A DNA stretch of 64,000 nt from Kitasatospora aureofaciens. Its GTDB lineage: Bacteria > Actinomycetota > Actinomycetes > Streptomycetales > Streptomycetaceae. Where the stretch lies: NCBI RefSeq assembly GCF_019192735.1, contig NZ_JAHTKP010000007.1:124001-188000 (forward strand), written 5' to 3'. Below are positions 1 through 7,831 of this stretch, piece after piece. The position numbers and the translations under genes are program-made. The notes beneath the pieces are model-generated. The model saw only the letters and a program-made list of their open reading frames with translations. It did not search any database and was not told the origin of the DNA. Position 1 is the first letter of the stretch. Each line of letters opens with the position of its first letter.

Positions 1-515
1 GGGCCCGCCACTGGGGCGTTGGCGTGGCTGAGCCGTACCGCCGTGGCCTGCACCCGCTCCTCGGCGAGGTGACAGATCTCGGCGAGCAGCGCGGTGGCGT
101 GCTCCTCTGCGGCGGCGAGCCGGCGCTCGGCCTCGGCGGCCCGGGTGTCGGCGGCGGCGGTGCGCCCGTCGGCGGCGCGATGGGCGTCCTGCGCTTCCCG
201 GACCGCGTCGTGCGCCTCGCGGGCGGCGTCCTCGGCGGCGCGGGCGCGCTGCTCGGCCTCGCGGGTGCGTTCCTCGGCGGCCCGGTAGCGGTGCTCGGCG
301 TCGTCGGCGGCCTCCCGGGCGGCGGTCGCCGCCTCGTGCAGCATCCGTTCGGCACGGGCCAGCCGGCCCTCGGCGGCGCGGGCGCGCTCGTCGCCGTGCG
401 TCCGGGCGGTCTCGGCGGCCACCGCCCGGGTGACGGCCCGGGTCCGGCCGCGGGCCAGCACGCCCGCCGTCACGGCGGCGACCAGCGCCAGGGCGATCAG
501 CGCGATCTGCGTCAT
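1..515 (-). CDS. Membrane-anchored coiled-coil protein, 3' end outside the window
   Basis: The minus strand is open from an ATG at 513-515 to the window edge, about 171 codons with no stop, so the C-terminus is missing. A GAGGA-type ribosome site lies just upstream. The N-terminus (MTQIALIALALVAAVTAGVL) is one hydrophobic segment followed by Arg, which suggests a membrane anchor with the rest in the cytosol. The following 150 residues are almost wholly Ala, Arg, Glu, Asp and His in heptad-like order (for example AAEDAAREAHDAVREAQDA), a long coiled coil. I do not recognise a family; such anchored coiled coils are common in actinomycetes. The plus-strand frames here are antisense shadows of this repetitive GC-rich gene. 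Confidence 0.65.
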   Translation of the reverse strand, partial: MTQIALIALALVAAVTAGVLARGRTRAVTRAVAAETARTHGDERARAAEGRLARAERMLHEAATAAREAADDAEHRYRAAEERTREAEQRARAAEDAAREAHDAVREAQDAHRAADGRTAAADTRAAEAERRLAAAEEHATALLAEICHLAEERVQATAVRLSHANAPVAG

Positions 516-579
516 CGGTGTCCTCGGATGTCCTCGCTGTGGGCGGGTGTCTGGCGTGTTCGGCTCGGACGGGCCGCGG

Positions 580-1599
580 TCAGACCGAGTAGCCGACGTC
601 GGGGAAGAGGCGCCGGGCGTGGGCGGCGTCCTCGGCGAGCTCGCGGGCGACCAGGGCGACCTGGCTCATCGCCTCCAGGACGTTCGGCGCCTCGCTGCCG
701 TCCAGGTGCCGGTACTCGGCCGCGACGGTGAGCACCAGCCGCTCGGGCAGGCCGAGTTCGGGGTGGCGCTGCTCGGCGATCACCCGCCGGGCGGCGTCCA
801 GCGCGGGTATCCCGGCGGCGTGCAGGGCGTGCGCGCGCTCCCGGACGTACTCGAGGTACGCGATGTGGGCGCGGACGCCGTCGCGGTCGAGGACCGGGCC
901 GTGGCCGGGGACGATGATCTCGGCGCCGGTGTCCAGGATCCGCTCGCAGGCGGCGATGATGTTCTCCAGCGGACCCGCCCAGTGCGACGGGTGGTCGCCG
1001 GGCTGCTCGGGCGTCGAGCCGAAGATCACGTCACCGGCGAACACAACGCTCTGGCGCGGCAGATGGACGATCAGGTCGCCGCCGGTGTGGGCCGAGGGCA
1101 GGCTGGTCAGCTGGACCGGGTGCTCCCCCACCGTCAGCTCCAGCTCGCCGGTGAAGACGGTGTCCGGGTGCACCGGCTCGGTGTCGGACCAGTCGAACCC
1201 GCCGAAGTGCTCCTGGAGGTAGCTGCCGAGCGGGGAGTCCGGGTCGCCGCCCGAGACGAGCGCGTGCTGCTGCTTGGGGGTGGGCTCGTAGTGGATGTGC
1301 TCCAGCGCCTCGCGGGTGGAGATGACCTCGGCCTCCGGGACGACGCCGGCGCCCCACAGGTGGTCGCCGTTGGCGTGCGTGACGATCACCCGGTCGACGG
1401 TGACGCCGTCGGCCAGCAGCCGGCGGCTCGCGGCGAGGAACTCCGAGGCCAGCGCGGGGTCGTACGGGGTGTCGATCCAGAGCGCGGTGGTCGCCGAGGC
1501 CAGCAGCCCGCAGTTGGCCAGGCCCCAGCCCCGCTTCGGGGGGAGCCACACGTAGAGGTCCTCGGCGATCGCGCTCACGTTGGCGCGGTTGATCGTCAT
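580..1599 (-). CDS. MBL-fold metallo-hydrolase with Asn in the HxHxDH motif
   Basis: A 339-residue metallo-beta-lactamase-fold protein with no signal peptide. Visible metal-site elements are T-H75-A-N77-G-D79-H80, H171 in SAHTGGD, D190 in FAGD and H233 in VPGHG. The family motif is HxHxDH; here the second His is Asn. The second metal site (D79, H80, H233) therefore looks intact while the first is altered. Hydrolysis of an ester, thioester or lactone is the family expectation, but the substrate cannot be inferred. The gene stands alone, 219 bases downstream (in its own upstream direction) of the end of the small secreted-protein gene. The fold is certain from the motifs; the function is open. 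Confidence 0.85.
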   Translation of the reverse strand: MTINRANVSAIAEDLYVWLPPKRGWGLANCGLLASATTALWIDTPYDPALASEFLAASRRLLADGVTVDRVIVTHANGDHLWGAGVVPEAEVISTREALEHIHYEPTPKQQHALVSGGDPDSPLGSYLQEHFGGFDWSDTEPVHPDTVFTGELELTVGEHPVQLTSLPSAHTGGDLIVHLPRQSVVFAGDVIFGSTPEQPGDHPSHWAGPLENIIAACERILDTGAEIIVPGHGPVLDRDGVRAHIAYLEYVRERAHALHAAGIPALDAARRVIAEQRHPELGLPERLVLTVAAEYRHLDGSEAPNVLEAMSQVALVARELAEDAAHARRLFPDVGYSV

Positions 1600-1818
1600 G
1601 GGCGCGATTATGCCGACGATGTGTCAGGAGCGGGGCAAAACCGTTGTGCTCGTCGAGAGCTCCTGCCCCGGAACCTCCCGAACCGTCCACTTTCGCGCCC
1701 CCTGGTCGAGACCAATCGTCTCAGCGAGCGGGACAGCACGTGGACCCCTCGAACGGTCGGGGACACCGCTCCGGCCGCGAGCCCGGTACGCCGGACTCGC
1801 GGCTGGAGCGAATGCGCA

Positions 1819-2157
1819 TCAGCAGGTGGTGAGCCCCTTGAGCATCGGCAGGTTGGCGAAGCCGGGGTCGAAGACGAACAGGTCCTGGCTCTGGCCGGGA
1901 GCGAGAGTCAGGCATCCGTACGGCTGGTAGGTGCCGAGGTCGAAGTTGTAGACGAGCTTGAAACTCTGGGTCGTGGAACAGCCATTGGTCACCTTGGCCT
2001 TCGCGTAGTCCATCCAGTAGTCGAGGTTGGTGTAGGTGACGCAGCTCGGCACCGCCTGAGCCGTCGCCGAGGTCGAGGCCTGCGCAGTCCCCTGCACCGC
2101 ACCGATCAGGGCGATTGCGCCCAGGGCCGGGGCAGCGATCTTGATGAGCTTGTTCAA
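1819..2157 (-). CDS. Small secreted tendamistat-like (alpha-amylase inhibitor fold) protein
   Basis: TTG start chosen because AAGGAG sits six bases upstream; an in-frame ATG at 2176-2178 lies on the far side of that site. The product is 112 residues. Residues 1-27 form a signal peptide ending ..GTAQA. The mature part has exactly four cysteines (39, 60, 82, 112) in the order PSCVT, NGC, YGC, then a C-terminal Cys, with LVY before and APGQ after the third. This matches the spacing logic of tendamistat-type inhibitors, whose disulfides pair first-second and third-fourth. The Trp-Arg-Tyr triad that inhibits amylase is not seen; YWMDY occupies that loop. The target may therefore differ or the activity may be lost. 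Secretion is well supported; the family call is by eye. Confidence 0.65.
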   Translation of the reverse strand: MNKLIKIAAPALGAIALIGAVQGTAQASTSATAQAVPSCVTYTNLDYWMDYAKAKVTNGCSTTQSFKLVYNFDLGTYQPYGCLTLAPGQSQDLFVFDPGFANLPMLKGLTTC

Positions 2158-2305
2158 CAGTCTCTCCTTTGTGTCCATGCGCCAGGGAGCATGGCGGCGT
2201 AACACTCCCGAGAATTCGCACCACCATGGTGAACTGGCTGGGGAATTCCGCCGGTTACGCTACGCTGCCGAACCGGCGGCGCCGGGGAACAGTCCGGAGG
2301 AACGG

Positions 2306-2338
2306 CAGGATCCTGCAATCCTCGATTGCAGGATCCTG
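2306..2338. repeat. Perfect 15-bp inverted repeat with 3-base loop
   Basis: Arms at 2306-2320 and 2324-2338 are exact reverse complements around CTC. Each arm contains the self-palindrome CAGGATCCTG, so the site is a nested palindrome. It lies about 150 bases upstream of the secreted tendamistat-like gene and about 25 bases before the left end of the IS element. No T-run follows on either strand, so an operator or an old terminator are both possible. Confidence 0.8.
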
Positions 2339-2362
2339 AATTCGGTAAAATATCCGGAACAT

Positions 2363-2383
2363 TCTGACCCGAATCCGCAGGTA
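2363..2383 (+). repeat. Left terminal inverted repeat of the IS element
   Basis: Twenty-one bases identical to the reverse complement of 4084-4104. It lies 149 bases beyond the transposase stop codon. Confidence 0.85.
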
Positions 2384-2531
2384 ATGGCCGACGGCTAGTC
2401 AGTTGATCTCTGTGCTGGCCGTTGGTGGCGTTGTGGTGTGTCCCGGGTAGGCCAGCGGCCCGGCTGTCGTGCCGGGTGGGCGGCTTTCCAGGGCGGTGGC
2501 GGGGTGGTTCGGGGCCGGTCGGGCGGGTCGG

Positions 2532-3980
2532 TCAGGCGGGCTGGAGGTCGCGGTGGGTGCGGATGCGGGCCAGTGCCTGGGCGATCAATTCGGCCGCTGC
2601 GGCGGTGAAGTGGAGCTCGTGGCGGCGGGCGGTCGTGGTCCAGCGGGCGGCGCGGCGGATCAGCAGCCGTCGCACGGTGGCGATGCGGCGGCGGGCGGTG
2701 CCGATGGGGGCGAGCATCTGCAGCCAGGCGGACAGGTTGTAGGCCAGCAGCGCGCCCCACATCCACATGCTGTTGACCGTGTGCGAGGCCGAGGGGAGAT
2801 GGTTGAGCCCGGCGCCGTGGGCGGTGTCGCGAAACAGTTCCTCGATCCTGGTGCGGCGGCGGAACTCCCACTCCGCCGCCGCGATCTCCTCATCCAGGTC
2901 CAACTCCTCGTTGGTGGCGATGAACGAGTAGGCGTATGCCTGTTCCTCCAGGCCCTCCAGGACCAGGGCGAGCTGGTCCTTGCCGACGGTGCGCGAGCGG
3001 CGCGAGCGCGGGTCGGCGGACAGGGCGGCGGCCTCGTAGCGCACCCGGCGGGCGATCACGCGGGTGCCCTCGGGCCAGCCCGGCGGGGCGTAGTCCAGCG
3101 CGGCGACCTGCGCGGTCGGGTAGTCCAGGGCCTCGATCCAGTCGTCCTCGTGCACGGCGGCAACCGCCCGCCACAGAGGCTGGCTGCGCGGGACGCCGAG
3201 CCGGAACAGGCATCCGCGAACCGTGATCTTCTCGGCGACCTTCCCGGCGTAGTAACCCGTATCGCCCTGGAACAGGACTGGACCGGTGGCTCCGGCCGTA
3301 CGCACGGCGTCCACCGCCCGGTCGATCTGGCCGGGGGCGTGGGTGCGGCCGTCCGAGCGGCCGTCCAGGAGGTCGGCGACCAGCACCGTGCCGGCCCGGC
3401 CCCAGTGCGCCGCGTGCACCCGCCCCGAGACCTCGCCCTTGTAGGAACGGATGACCTGCTCCTTGCGGGTCGAGTAGACCTCGACGTCCTTCGCGTCCAG
3501 GTCGATCGTCACCCGCCCGGCCAGGACCCGGGCCCGCTCGCCCACCGGGAGCGCGGCCAGCGCACGGGCAGTGACCTGCGCGCAGGCCCGCTCGACACCC
3601 TCGCGCCGGACCTGATCGAACCGGGCGGCGAGCGTGGCGGCCGTCGTGGACGGCGGGACGGGCGCGGGCAGCAGACCCTCACCGACCACATCCGCCCGCA
3701 ACCGGTCGAAGCCAACCAGGTGGTCCTCGCCGGTCAGCTGCACCGCAGCCATGGCCAGTGCGAACTCCCCGCCCGAAAGTCCCCGCTCACGTGCCTTGAC
3801 CGGGCCGACCGCCAAATCCAGTGCGGCGGTGACGCCCAGCGCCCGGTCCAGTTCCGCGACCAGCATCAGGCCGCCGTTCTCGGTCAGTGACCCGTCCACT
3901 CCGCCCAGCTGGGCGTTCAGCCGGGTCCAGCGCCTACCGGGCGTGCGGAAGGCGGTACGGCGACGCGATATCTTGTTCAC
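2532..3980 (-). CDS. IS1380-family DDE transposase
   Basis: An intact 482-residue transposase. The catalytic triad is visible as D160 or D162 in the strand TIDLDAKDVEVYS, D240 in FQGDTGYY, and E380/E381 in RTRIEELFRDTAHG, followed by the helical region LNHLPSASHTVNSMWMW and an Arg-rich C-terminus. The DVEVY(S/G) strand followed by a YKGE-like segment and a long insertion between the second Asp and the Glu are typical of IS1380. Length is normal for the family and there is no frameshift, so the element may still be active. Codon bias resembles the host. Confidence 0.92.
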   Translation of the reverse strand: MNKISRRRTAFRTPGRRWTRLNAQLGGVDGSLTENGGLMLVAELDRALGVTAALDLAVGPVKARERGLSGGEFALAMAAVQLTGEDHLVGFDRLRADVVGEGLLPAPVPPSTTAATLAARFDQVRREGVERACAQVTARALAALPVGERARVLAGRVTIDLDAKDVEVYSTRKEQVIRSYKGEVSGRVHAAHWGRAGTVLVADLLDGRSDGRTHAPGQIDRAVDAVRTAGATGPVLFQGDTGYYAGKVAEKITVRGCLFRLGVPRSQPLWRAVAAVHEDDWIEALDYPTAQVAALDYAPPGWPEGTRVIARRVRYEAAALSADPRSRRSRTVGKDQLALVLEGLEEQAYAYSFIATNEELDLDEEIAAAEWEFRRRTRIEELFRDTAHGAGLNHLPSASHTVNSMWMWGALLAYNLSAWLQMLAPIGTARRRIATVRRLLIRRAARWTTTARRHELHFTAAAAELIAQALARIRTHRDLQPA

Positions 3981-4083
3981 CTGGCAGGTGTCCTTGCTGG
4001 TAGAGCGATCAGGCGTAGAGAACCTCGATCATCTCAAACCGGCACGGACACCTGCCGTCGTATCAGCTACCGCCGGCCGCCAC

Positions 4084-4104
4084 TACCTGCGGATTCGGGT
4101 CAGA
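4084..4104 (-). repeat. Right terminal inverted repeat of the IS element
   Basis: Exact reverse complement of 2363-2383. It lies 103 bases upstream of the transposase start, and the interval should contain the transposase promoter. Confidence 0.85.
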
Positions 4105-4134
4105 GCCCTCCGCCGACCACCGGTCGGCAGCCCG

Positions 4135-5064
4135 TCAGGTGATCGTCAGCGGCTTGATGCCCTTGAACTCCCCCGCGCAGCGCTCGTACCCCAGCCACGC
4201 GTTGACCGCCAGCATCGGCGCGTTGGTGGTGTCGTTGCTGGTGTACGCGTTCCGGTAGCCGGCCGCCGCAGCGAGCCGCAGCGACTCCAGCTTGGCCAGC
4301 TTGGCCAGGCCGCGGCCGCGGAACTCCCGGCGGCAGGCGGTGAACGCGGACCAGTAGCGGTCCACGCCGTCCGTGTGCACCAGGCTGAACGCGGCCGGTT
4401 CGCCGTCCACCACGGCCACCACGGAGAGCGCCCGGTCCAGGTCCGGTCGGCTCCACACGCCCCGCCGCCAGTCCTCGAACTCGGCGGCGTCCAGCACCAC
4501 CTCGCCGGGCTCGTCGCGGCTCGCGTCCTCGTCGACCACGAACAGCGGGCGCGGGTCCGCCGCCCAGTCGCCCGCCGGACGCAGCTCGACGCCGGCCGGC
4601 CGCACGGGCTCCTCCGGCAGCGGGAGCGTCAGGTCCCGCGCGGAGAACTGCCCTGCCCGCCCGATCGCGAAGCCCCGGGCCCGCGCGAAGGCCGGCGATC
4701 CGGGCGCGTCGTCCACCCAACTGTGCACCTCGGTGGCGCCGTGCTCGGCGAGATGCCGCTCGGCCGCCGCGAGCAGGCCGGTGAACGCGCCGCGCCGCCG
4801 GAACTCCGGCAGGACGCTGCCGTTGGCGTAGCCGACGCCCACGGTCGTCGTCCCGACCGCCATCGCGCAGCGCACGGAGCCGACCACCCGGCCGTCCAAC
4901 TCGGCGACGAACGTGCGGAAGTGCTCGCCCGGCAGCTCCAGGGTGTTCAGCCAGACCAGCGTCTCGGCGGTCATCACCAGGTGCTCGCGCCCGGCCCGGT
5001 GGGCGGCCACGGCGGCCTCGGCGTCGTCGGGGCGGAAGTCACGGACCGTCAGTGTCGTCGTCAT
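4135..5064 (-). CDS. Tandem GNAT-family N-acetyltransferase
   Basis: A 309-residue protein made of two GNAT-like halves. The first half has the acetyl-CoA pyrophosphate loop VLPEFRRRGAFTGLL (around residues 84-98) then RGFAIG. The second half has RREFRGRGLAKLAKLESL (around 240-258) followed by NAYTSNDTTNAPMLAVNAWLG, the Asn-x-x-Met pattern of motif B. Tandem GNATs of this size are frequent in actinomycetes, some acting in antibiotic resistance or thiol metabolism, but the substrate cannot be read from sequence. The 3' end is 30 bases from the IS right end; the gene is intact. The 270 bases beyond its start separate it from the divergent MNIO operon and must hold both promoters. Confidence 0.85.
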   Translation of the reverse strand: MTTTLTVRDFRPDDAEAAVAAHRAGREHLVMTAETLVWLNTLELPGEHFRTFVAELDGRVVGSVRCAMAVGTTTVGVGYANGSVLPEFRRRGAFTGLLAAAERHLAEHGATEVHSWVDDAPGSPAFARARGFAIGRAGQFSARDLTLPLPEEPVRPAGVELRPAGDWAADPRPLFVVDEDASRDEPGEVVLDAAEFEDWRRGVWSRPDLDRALSVVAVVDGEPAAFSLVHTDGVDRYWSAFTACRREFRGRGLAKLAKLESLRLAAAAGYRNAYTSNDTTNAPMLAVNAWLGYERCAGEFKGIKPLTIT

Positions 5065-5334
5065 GGGTGCGCACGCTAACGGCTCCCGGGCCGGGGCCGC
5101 CTCCGAATTTCCCTCCGCACCAGGGACCCCACCTGCAGTGATGCCTCCGGCAGGGGATTAAAGTCCCTCACGACCGGACCGACAAGCTCAAATAATGCTC
5201 TGAGAAGACCGGGTGAGGCTTGGCAGCCACCCCGCCCGGGGACATCCTCAGCAACACGGCCCACGGGCGGTCCCGGCGACGGCGCCCGCACCACCCGACG
5301 GCCTCCCACCCAGCCCTCCGAAGGGGGCGTACCG

Positions 5335-6210
5335 ATGACTTCCCCTGCACTGAACCTGCCCGCGCGGGCGGCCACCGGTGCCGTCGCCCCGACTGCCCCG
5401 ACACGCCTCGGCGTCGGCCTCGGCTGGCGCAGCGAGATCGACACCGTGGTGGAGCGCCAGCCCGGCCTGGACTGGGTCGAGGTCGTCGCGGAGAACGTCT
5501 GCGCCGACCACCTGCCCGCGTCCCTGCAGGTGCTCCGCGCCCGCGGCGTCACCGTCGTCCCGCACGGCGTCTCGCTCGGCCTCGGCGGCGCCGACCGGCC
5601 CGACCCGGACCGGCTCGCCCGGCTCGCCGGGACGGCCACCGCGCTCGGCTCGCCGCTGGTCACCGAGCACCTGGCGTTCGTCCGGGCCGGCGGCCTGGAG
5701 GCCGGCCACCTGCTGCCCGTGCCGCACTCGTGGGACGCGCTGCGGGTGATCGCCGAGAACGTCCGGATCGCCCAGGACCAGCTCCCGGTACCGCTCGCGC
5801 TGGAGAACATCGCCGCCCAGCTGGCCTGGCCGGACGACGAGCTGACCGAGGGCCAGTTCCTCGCCGAACTCGTCGAGCGCACCGGCGTCCGGCTGCTCGT
5901 CGACGTCGCCAACCTGCACACCAACCGGGTCAACCTCGGCCTCGACCCGGCCGCCGAACTCGACCGCCTGCCGCTGGAGGCACTCGCCTACGTGCACGTC
6001 GCGGGCGGCACCATGGTCGACGGCGTGTGGCACGACACCCACGCCCACCCCGTCACCGAACCGGTGCTGGAGGTCCTGGCCGAACTCTGCGCGCGGGTCG
6101 CACCGCCCGGCGTCCTGCTCGAACGGGACGCCGACTTCCCGCCGCCCACCGAACTGGCCGGTGAGCTGGACGCCATCCGCCGGGTGCTGGAGGGGAGCAC
6201 CCGCGCATGA
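5335..6210 (+). CDS. MNIO-family (DUF692) multinuclear iron oxidative enzyme
   Basis: A 291-residue TIM-barrel enzyme of the DUF692/MbnB/BufB/TglH family. Family motifs appear in order: GVGLGWR (26-32), EVVAEN (49-54), PHGVSLGLG with H77, TEHLAFV with H112, LALEN with E157, [11 protein letters not shown] with D190/N193/H195, YVHVAGG with H221, HDTHAHPV with D234/H236, and LLERDADFP with E263. These include the ligands expected for two or three irons. Known members oxidise Cys (or nearby residues) of ribosomal peptides using O2, with a partner protein. The downstream gene overlaps by four bases, and a Cys-rich tailed protein follows. The ATG is preceded by a G-rich ribosome site. Family certain; substrate inferred. 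Confidence 0.93.
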   Translation: MTSPALNLPARAATGAVAPTAPTRLGVGLGWRSEIDTVVERQPGLDWVEVVAENVCADHLPASLQVLRARGVTVVPHGVSLGLGGADRPDPDRLARLAGTATALGSPLVTEHLAFVRAGGLEAGHLLPVPHSWDALRVIAENVRIAQDQLPVPLALENIAAQLAWPDDELTEGQFLAELVERTGVRLLVDVANLHTNRVNLGLDPAAELDRLPLEALAYVHVAGGTMVDGVWHDTHAHPVTEPVLEVLAELCARVAPPGVLLERDADFPPPTELAGELDAIRRVLEGSTRA

Positions 6211-6632
6211 CGGACCGCCGCACGGAAGACCGGGACCTGGCCACAGCTCGCGCTGAACTGGCGCGCCGCCAGGAGGAGTTGCTGGCCGCCCTGGTGGCCG
6301 GCGGGCCCGTCCCGCCCGGTTTCGACCCGGCGCAGGTCCGCGCCCAGTCCACCGGCCTCGCCGCCAAGCGGCGGGACACCGTCGCCCGGGTCGCGCCCGA
6401 GCTGCCCCACCTGCTCGGGCCGCGGTACGGGCCACTCTTCCTCGCCTACGCCCGCACCCACCCGCAGACCGACGGCTACCGCGCCGACGCCCGCGCCTTC
6501 GCCGCGTGGGTGCTCACCCACGGCCGTCCGCTCGCCGCCGACCAGCGCCGGGCCCTGGAGCAGTGGCTCCACCCGGCGCCCGCCCGGACACCGAGCCGGC
6601 TCGCCCGGCTGCGCCGGGCCCTGCGGCGCTAG
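6207..6632 (+). CDS. Small helical partner protein coupled to the MNIO enzyme
   Basis: The ATG overlaps the MNIO stop codon (ATGA), which implies translational coupling and a shared complex. The product is 141 residues, charged and helical, with no membrane segment. The N-terminal helix is [18 protein letters not shown]; then PPGFDPAQV; a central block [17 protein letters not shown] and [14 protein letters not shown]; and a basic tail rich in Arg. MNIO enzymes generally need a partner that binds the substrate peptide (MbnC, BufC/DUF2063, TglI). The position, size and YxxLFxxYAxxHP-type block suggest this protein plays that role. That is inference from context; I do not recognise the family by sequence alone. 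Confidence 0.75.
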   Translation: MTDRRTEDRDLATARAELARRQEELLAALVAGGPVPPGFDPAQVRAQSTGLAAKRRDTVARVAPELPHLLGPRYGPLFLAYARTHPQTDGYRADARAFAAWVLTHGRPLAADQRRALEQWLHPAPARTPSRLARLRRALRR

Positions 6633-6664
6633 AACCTTCACGCACACCTCGGGGGAATCCGCCC

Positions 6665-7753
6665 ATGTGGCACAACACCTACTTCCTCATCCCCACCGCA
6701 CTCGTGGTGGCCGCCGTCCTGTACGCGGAGCACACCGCACGGCGGGTCAAGCACGTCGCCCACCCCAAGGGCCTGCCCGGCCGCGGCCTCTCGCTGCTCA
6801 GCGCCGCGTTCCTGTCCGGCGGCCCGGGCCGGGTCTTCGACACCGCCCTGGTGCGGATGCACCTGGCCGAGCGCGCGGTGGTCAGCCGGGGCGGCACGGT
6901 CACCCTCACCCACGACAAGCCGCACGACGCCGTCGACCAGGCGATCATGGACGCGGTCGGCCCGGCCAAGAGCCGCAGCGTCGCCGCCCTGCGCGCGGAC
7001 GTGATGCGCTCCCCCGCCGTCCAGGCGCTCGGCGACGACCTCGCCGACCGCGGCCTGATGCGCCACCCCGGCCGGCTGCGGGCCGCCCGGAAGGCCCGCC
7101 GGCTGCTCTGGTTCGCGATGCTCGCCGTGCTCGTCTTCGTCGTCCTGGGCGCCCTGCTGGACGACGGCCGCGGCGACCGCCCGTCCGCATGGATCCCGGT
7201 GGTCCTGTTCGCCGTCGGCCTGATCACCCTGCTCGCCACCCGCCCGCCCAAGGGCCGGATCACCCCGGCCGGGCAGCGCCAGCTCTCGCTGATGGACACC
7301 GGCAAGCCGTGGACCCCGCCCGCCGGCCTGTACCCGCGGGCGACCGGCGGCGCGCTGCTCGGCGCGATCGCGATCGGCGGACTGGCCGTCGCCGGGGCGG
7401 AGCTCGCGAACGACGAGCTGCAGGAGGCGCTGATGGGGGCGGCGGCCCAACAGGCGGCGATGAAGGGGGCGTTCGGCGCCTCCTCCTCGGGCTCGGACTC
7501 GTCGACGTACGTGAGCTCGTCGTCCTGCTCGTCGAGCTCGTCCTCGTGCGGCGGCTCCGCGTCCTGGTGCGGCGGGTCCTCCGACTCCGGGACGTCCTCC
7601 GGCTGCGGCTCGTCCTCCGGCTGCGGCTCCTCGTCGTCACACAGCTGCAGCTCGTCCTCGCACAGCTGCGGCTCGTCCTCCCACAGCTGCGGCTCGTCCT
7701 CCAGCTGCGGTTCGAGCTGCGGCTCCAGCTGCGGCAGCAGCTGTGGTTCCTGA
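6665..7753 (+). CDS. TIGR04222-type membrane protein with Ser/Cys-rich tail, candidate MNIO substrate
   Basis: 362 residues. Residues 1-20 are a first membrane segment. A conserved domain follows with SAAFLSGGPGRVFDTALVRM, a short winged-helix-like part (AIMDAVGPAKSRSVAALRAD), then hydrophobic stretches LLWFAMLAVLVFVVLGALL, WIPVVLFAVGLITLLA and ALLGAIAIGGLAVAGAEL. Residues 273-362 are almost only Ser, Gly and Cys, with 12 Cys in CSSSSSSCGG, SHSCGSS and repeated GSSC units. The domain resembles the TIGR04222 family, known for low-complexity Cys-rich C-termini. Placement directly after an MNIO enzyme and its partner makes the tail a likely modification target, possibly metal binding. The gene starts 32 bases after the partner stop with a GGGGGAAT ribosome site. 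The modification itself is inference. Confidence 0.85.
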   Translation: MWHNTYFLIPTALVVAAVLYAEHTARRVKHVAHPKGLPGRGLSLLSAAFLSGGPGRVFDTALVRMHLAERAVVSRGGTVTLTHDKPHDAVDQAIMDAVGPAKSRSVAALRADVMRSPAVQALGDDLADRGLMRHPGRLRAARKARRLLWFAMLAVLVFVVLGALLDDGRGDRPSAWIPVVLFAVGLITLLATRPPKGRITPAGQRQLSLMDTGKPWTPPAGLYPRATGGALLGAIAIGGLAVAGAELANDELQEALMGAAAQQAAMKGAFGASSSGSDSSTYVSSSSCSSSSSSCGGSASWCGGSSDSGTSSGCGSSSGCGSSSSHSCSSSSHSCGSSSHSCGSSSSCGSSCGSSCGSSCGS

Positions 7754-7831
7754 CCTCCCCGACGTCACAGTTCGGTATCGCGGACCGGGAAGCCGTTCCC
7801 CGGGCCGTCGGCGGCGGCATACAACAAGCCC

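Larger units (their letters stand above)
2363..4104 (-). mobile_element. IS1380-family insertion sequence, apparently complete
   Basis: Exact 21-base inverted repeats bound the element at 2363-2383 and 4084-4104 (core ACCCGAATCCGCAGGTA); weaker complementarity continues inward (TGGC on both sides). Between them is one intact transposase gene. No direct target duplication is seen outside the 21-base repeats. If the true ends are the CCCGAATCC positions, the adjoining five bases are TCTGA and TCAGA, which could be a target duplication with one change. The right end lies 30 bases from the stop of the GNAT gene, so no coding sequence is visibly interrupted. Confidence 0.85.

Noticed and set aside
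24..731. Plus-strand open frame at the window start
   Set aside because: Antisense to the coiled-coil gene (1-515); Gly/Arg-rich without a ribosome site.
7481..7750. Repeat block as a possible CRISPR array
   Set aside because: Repeats are short, contiguous, in frame and code for the Ser/Cys tail; there are no spacers or cas genes.
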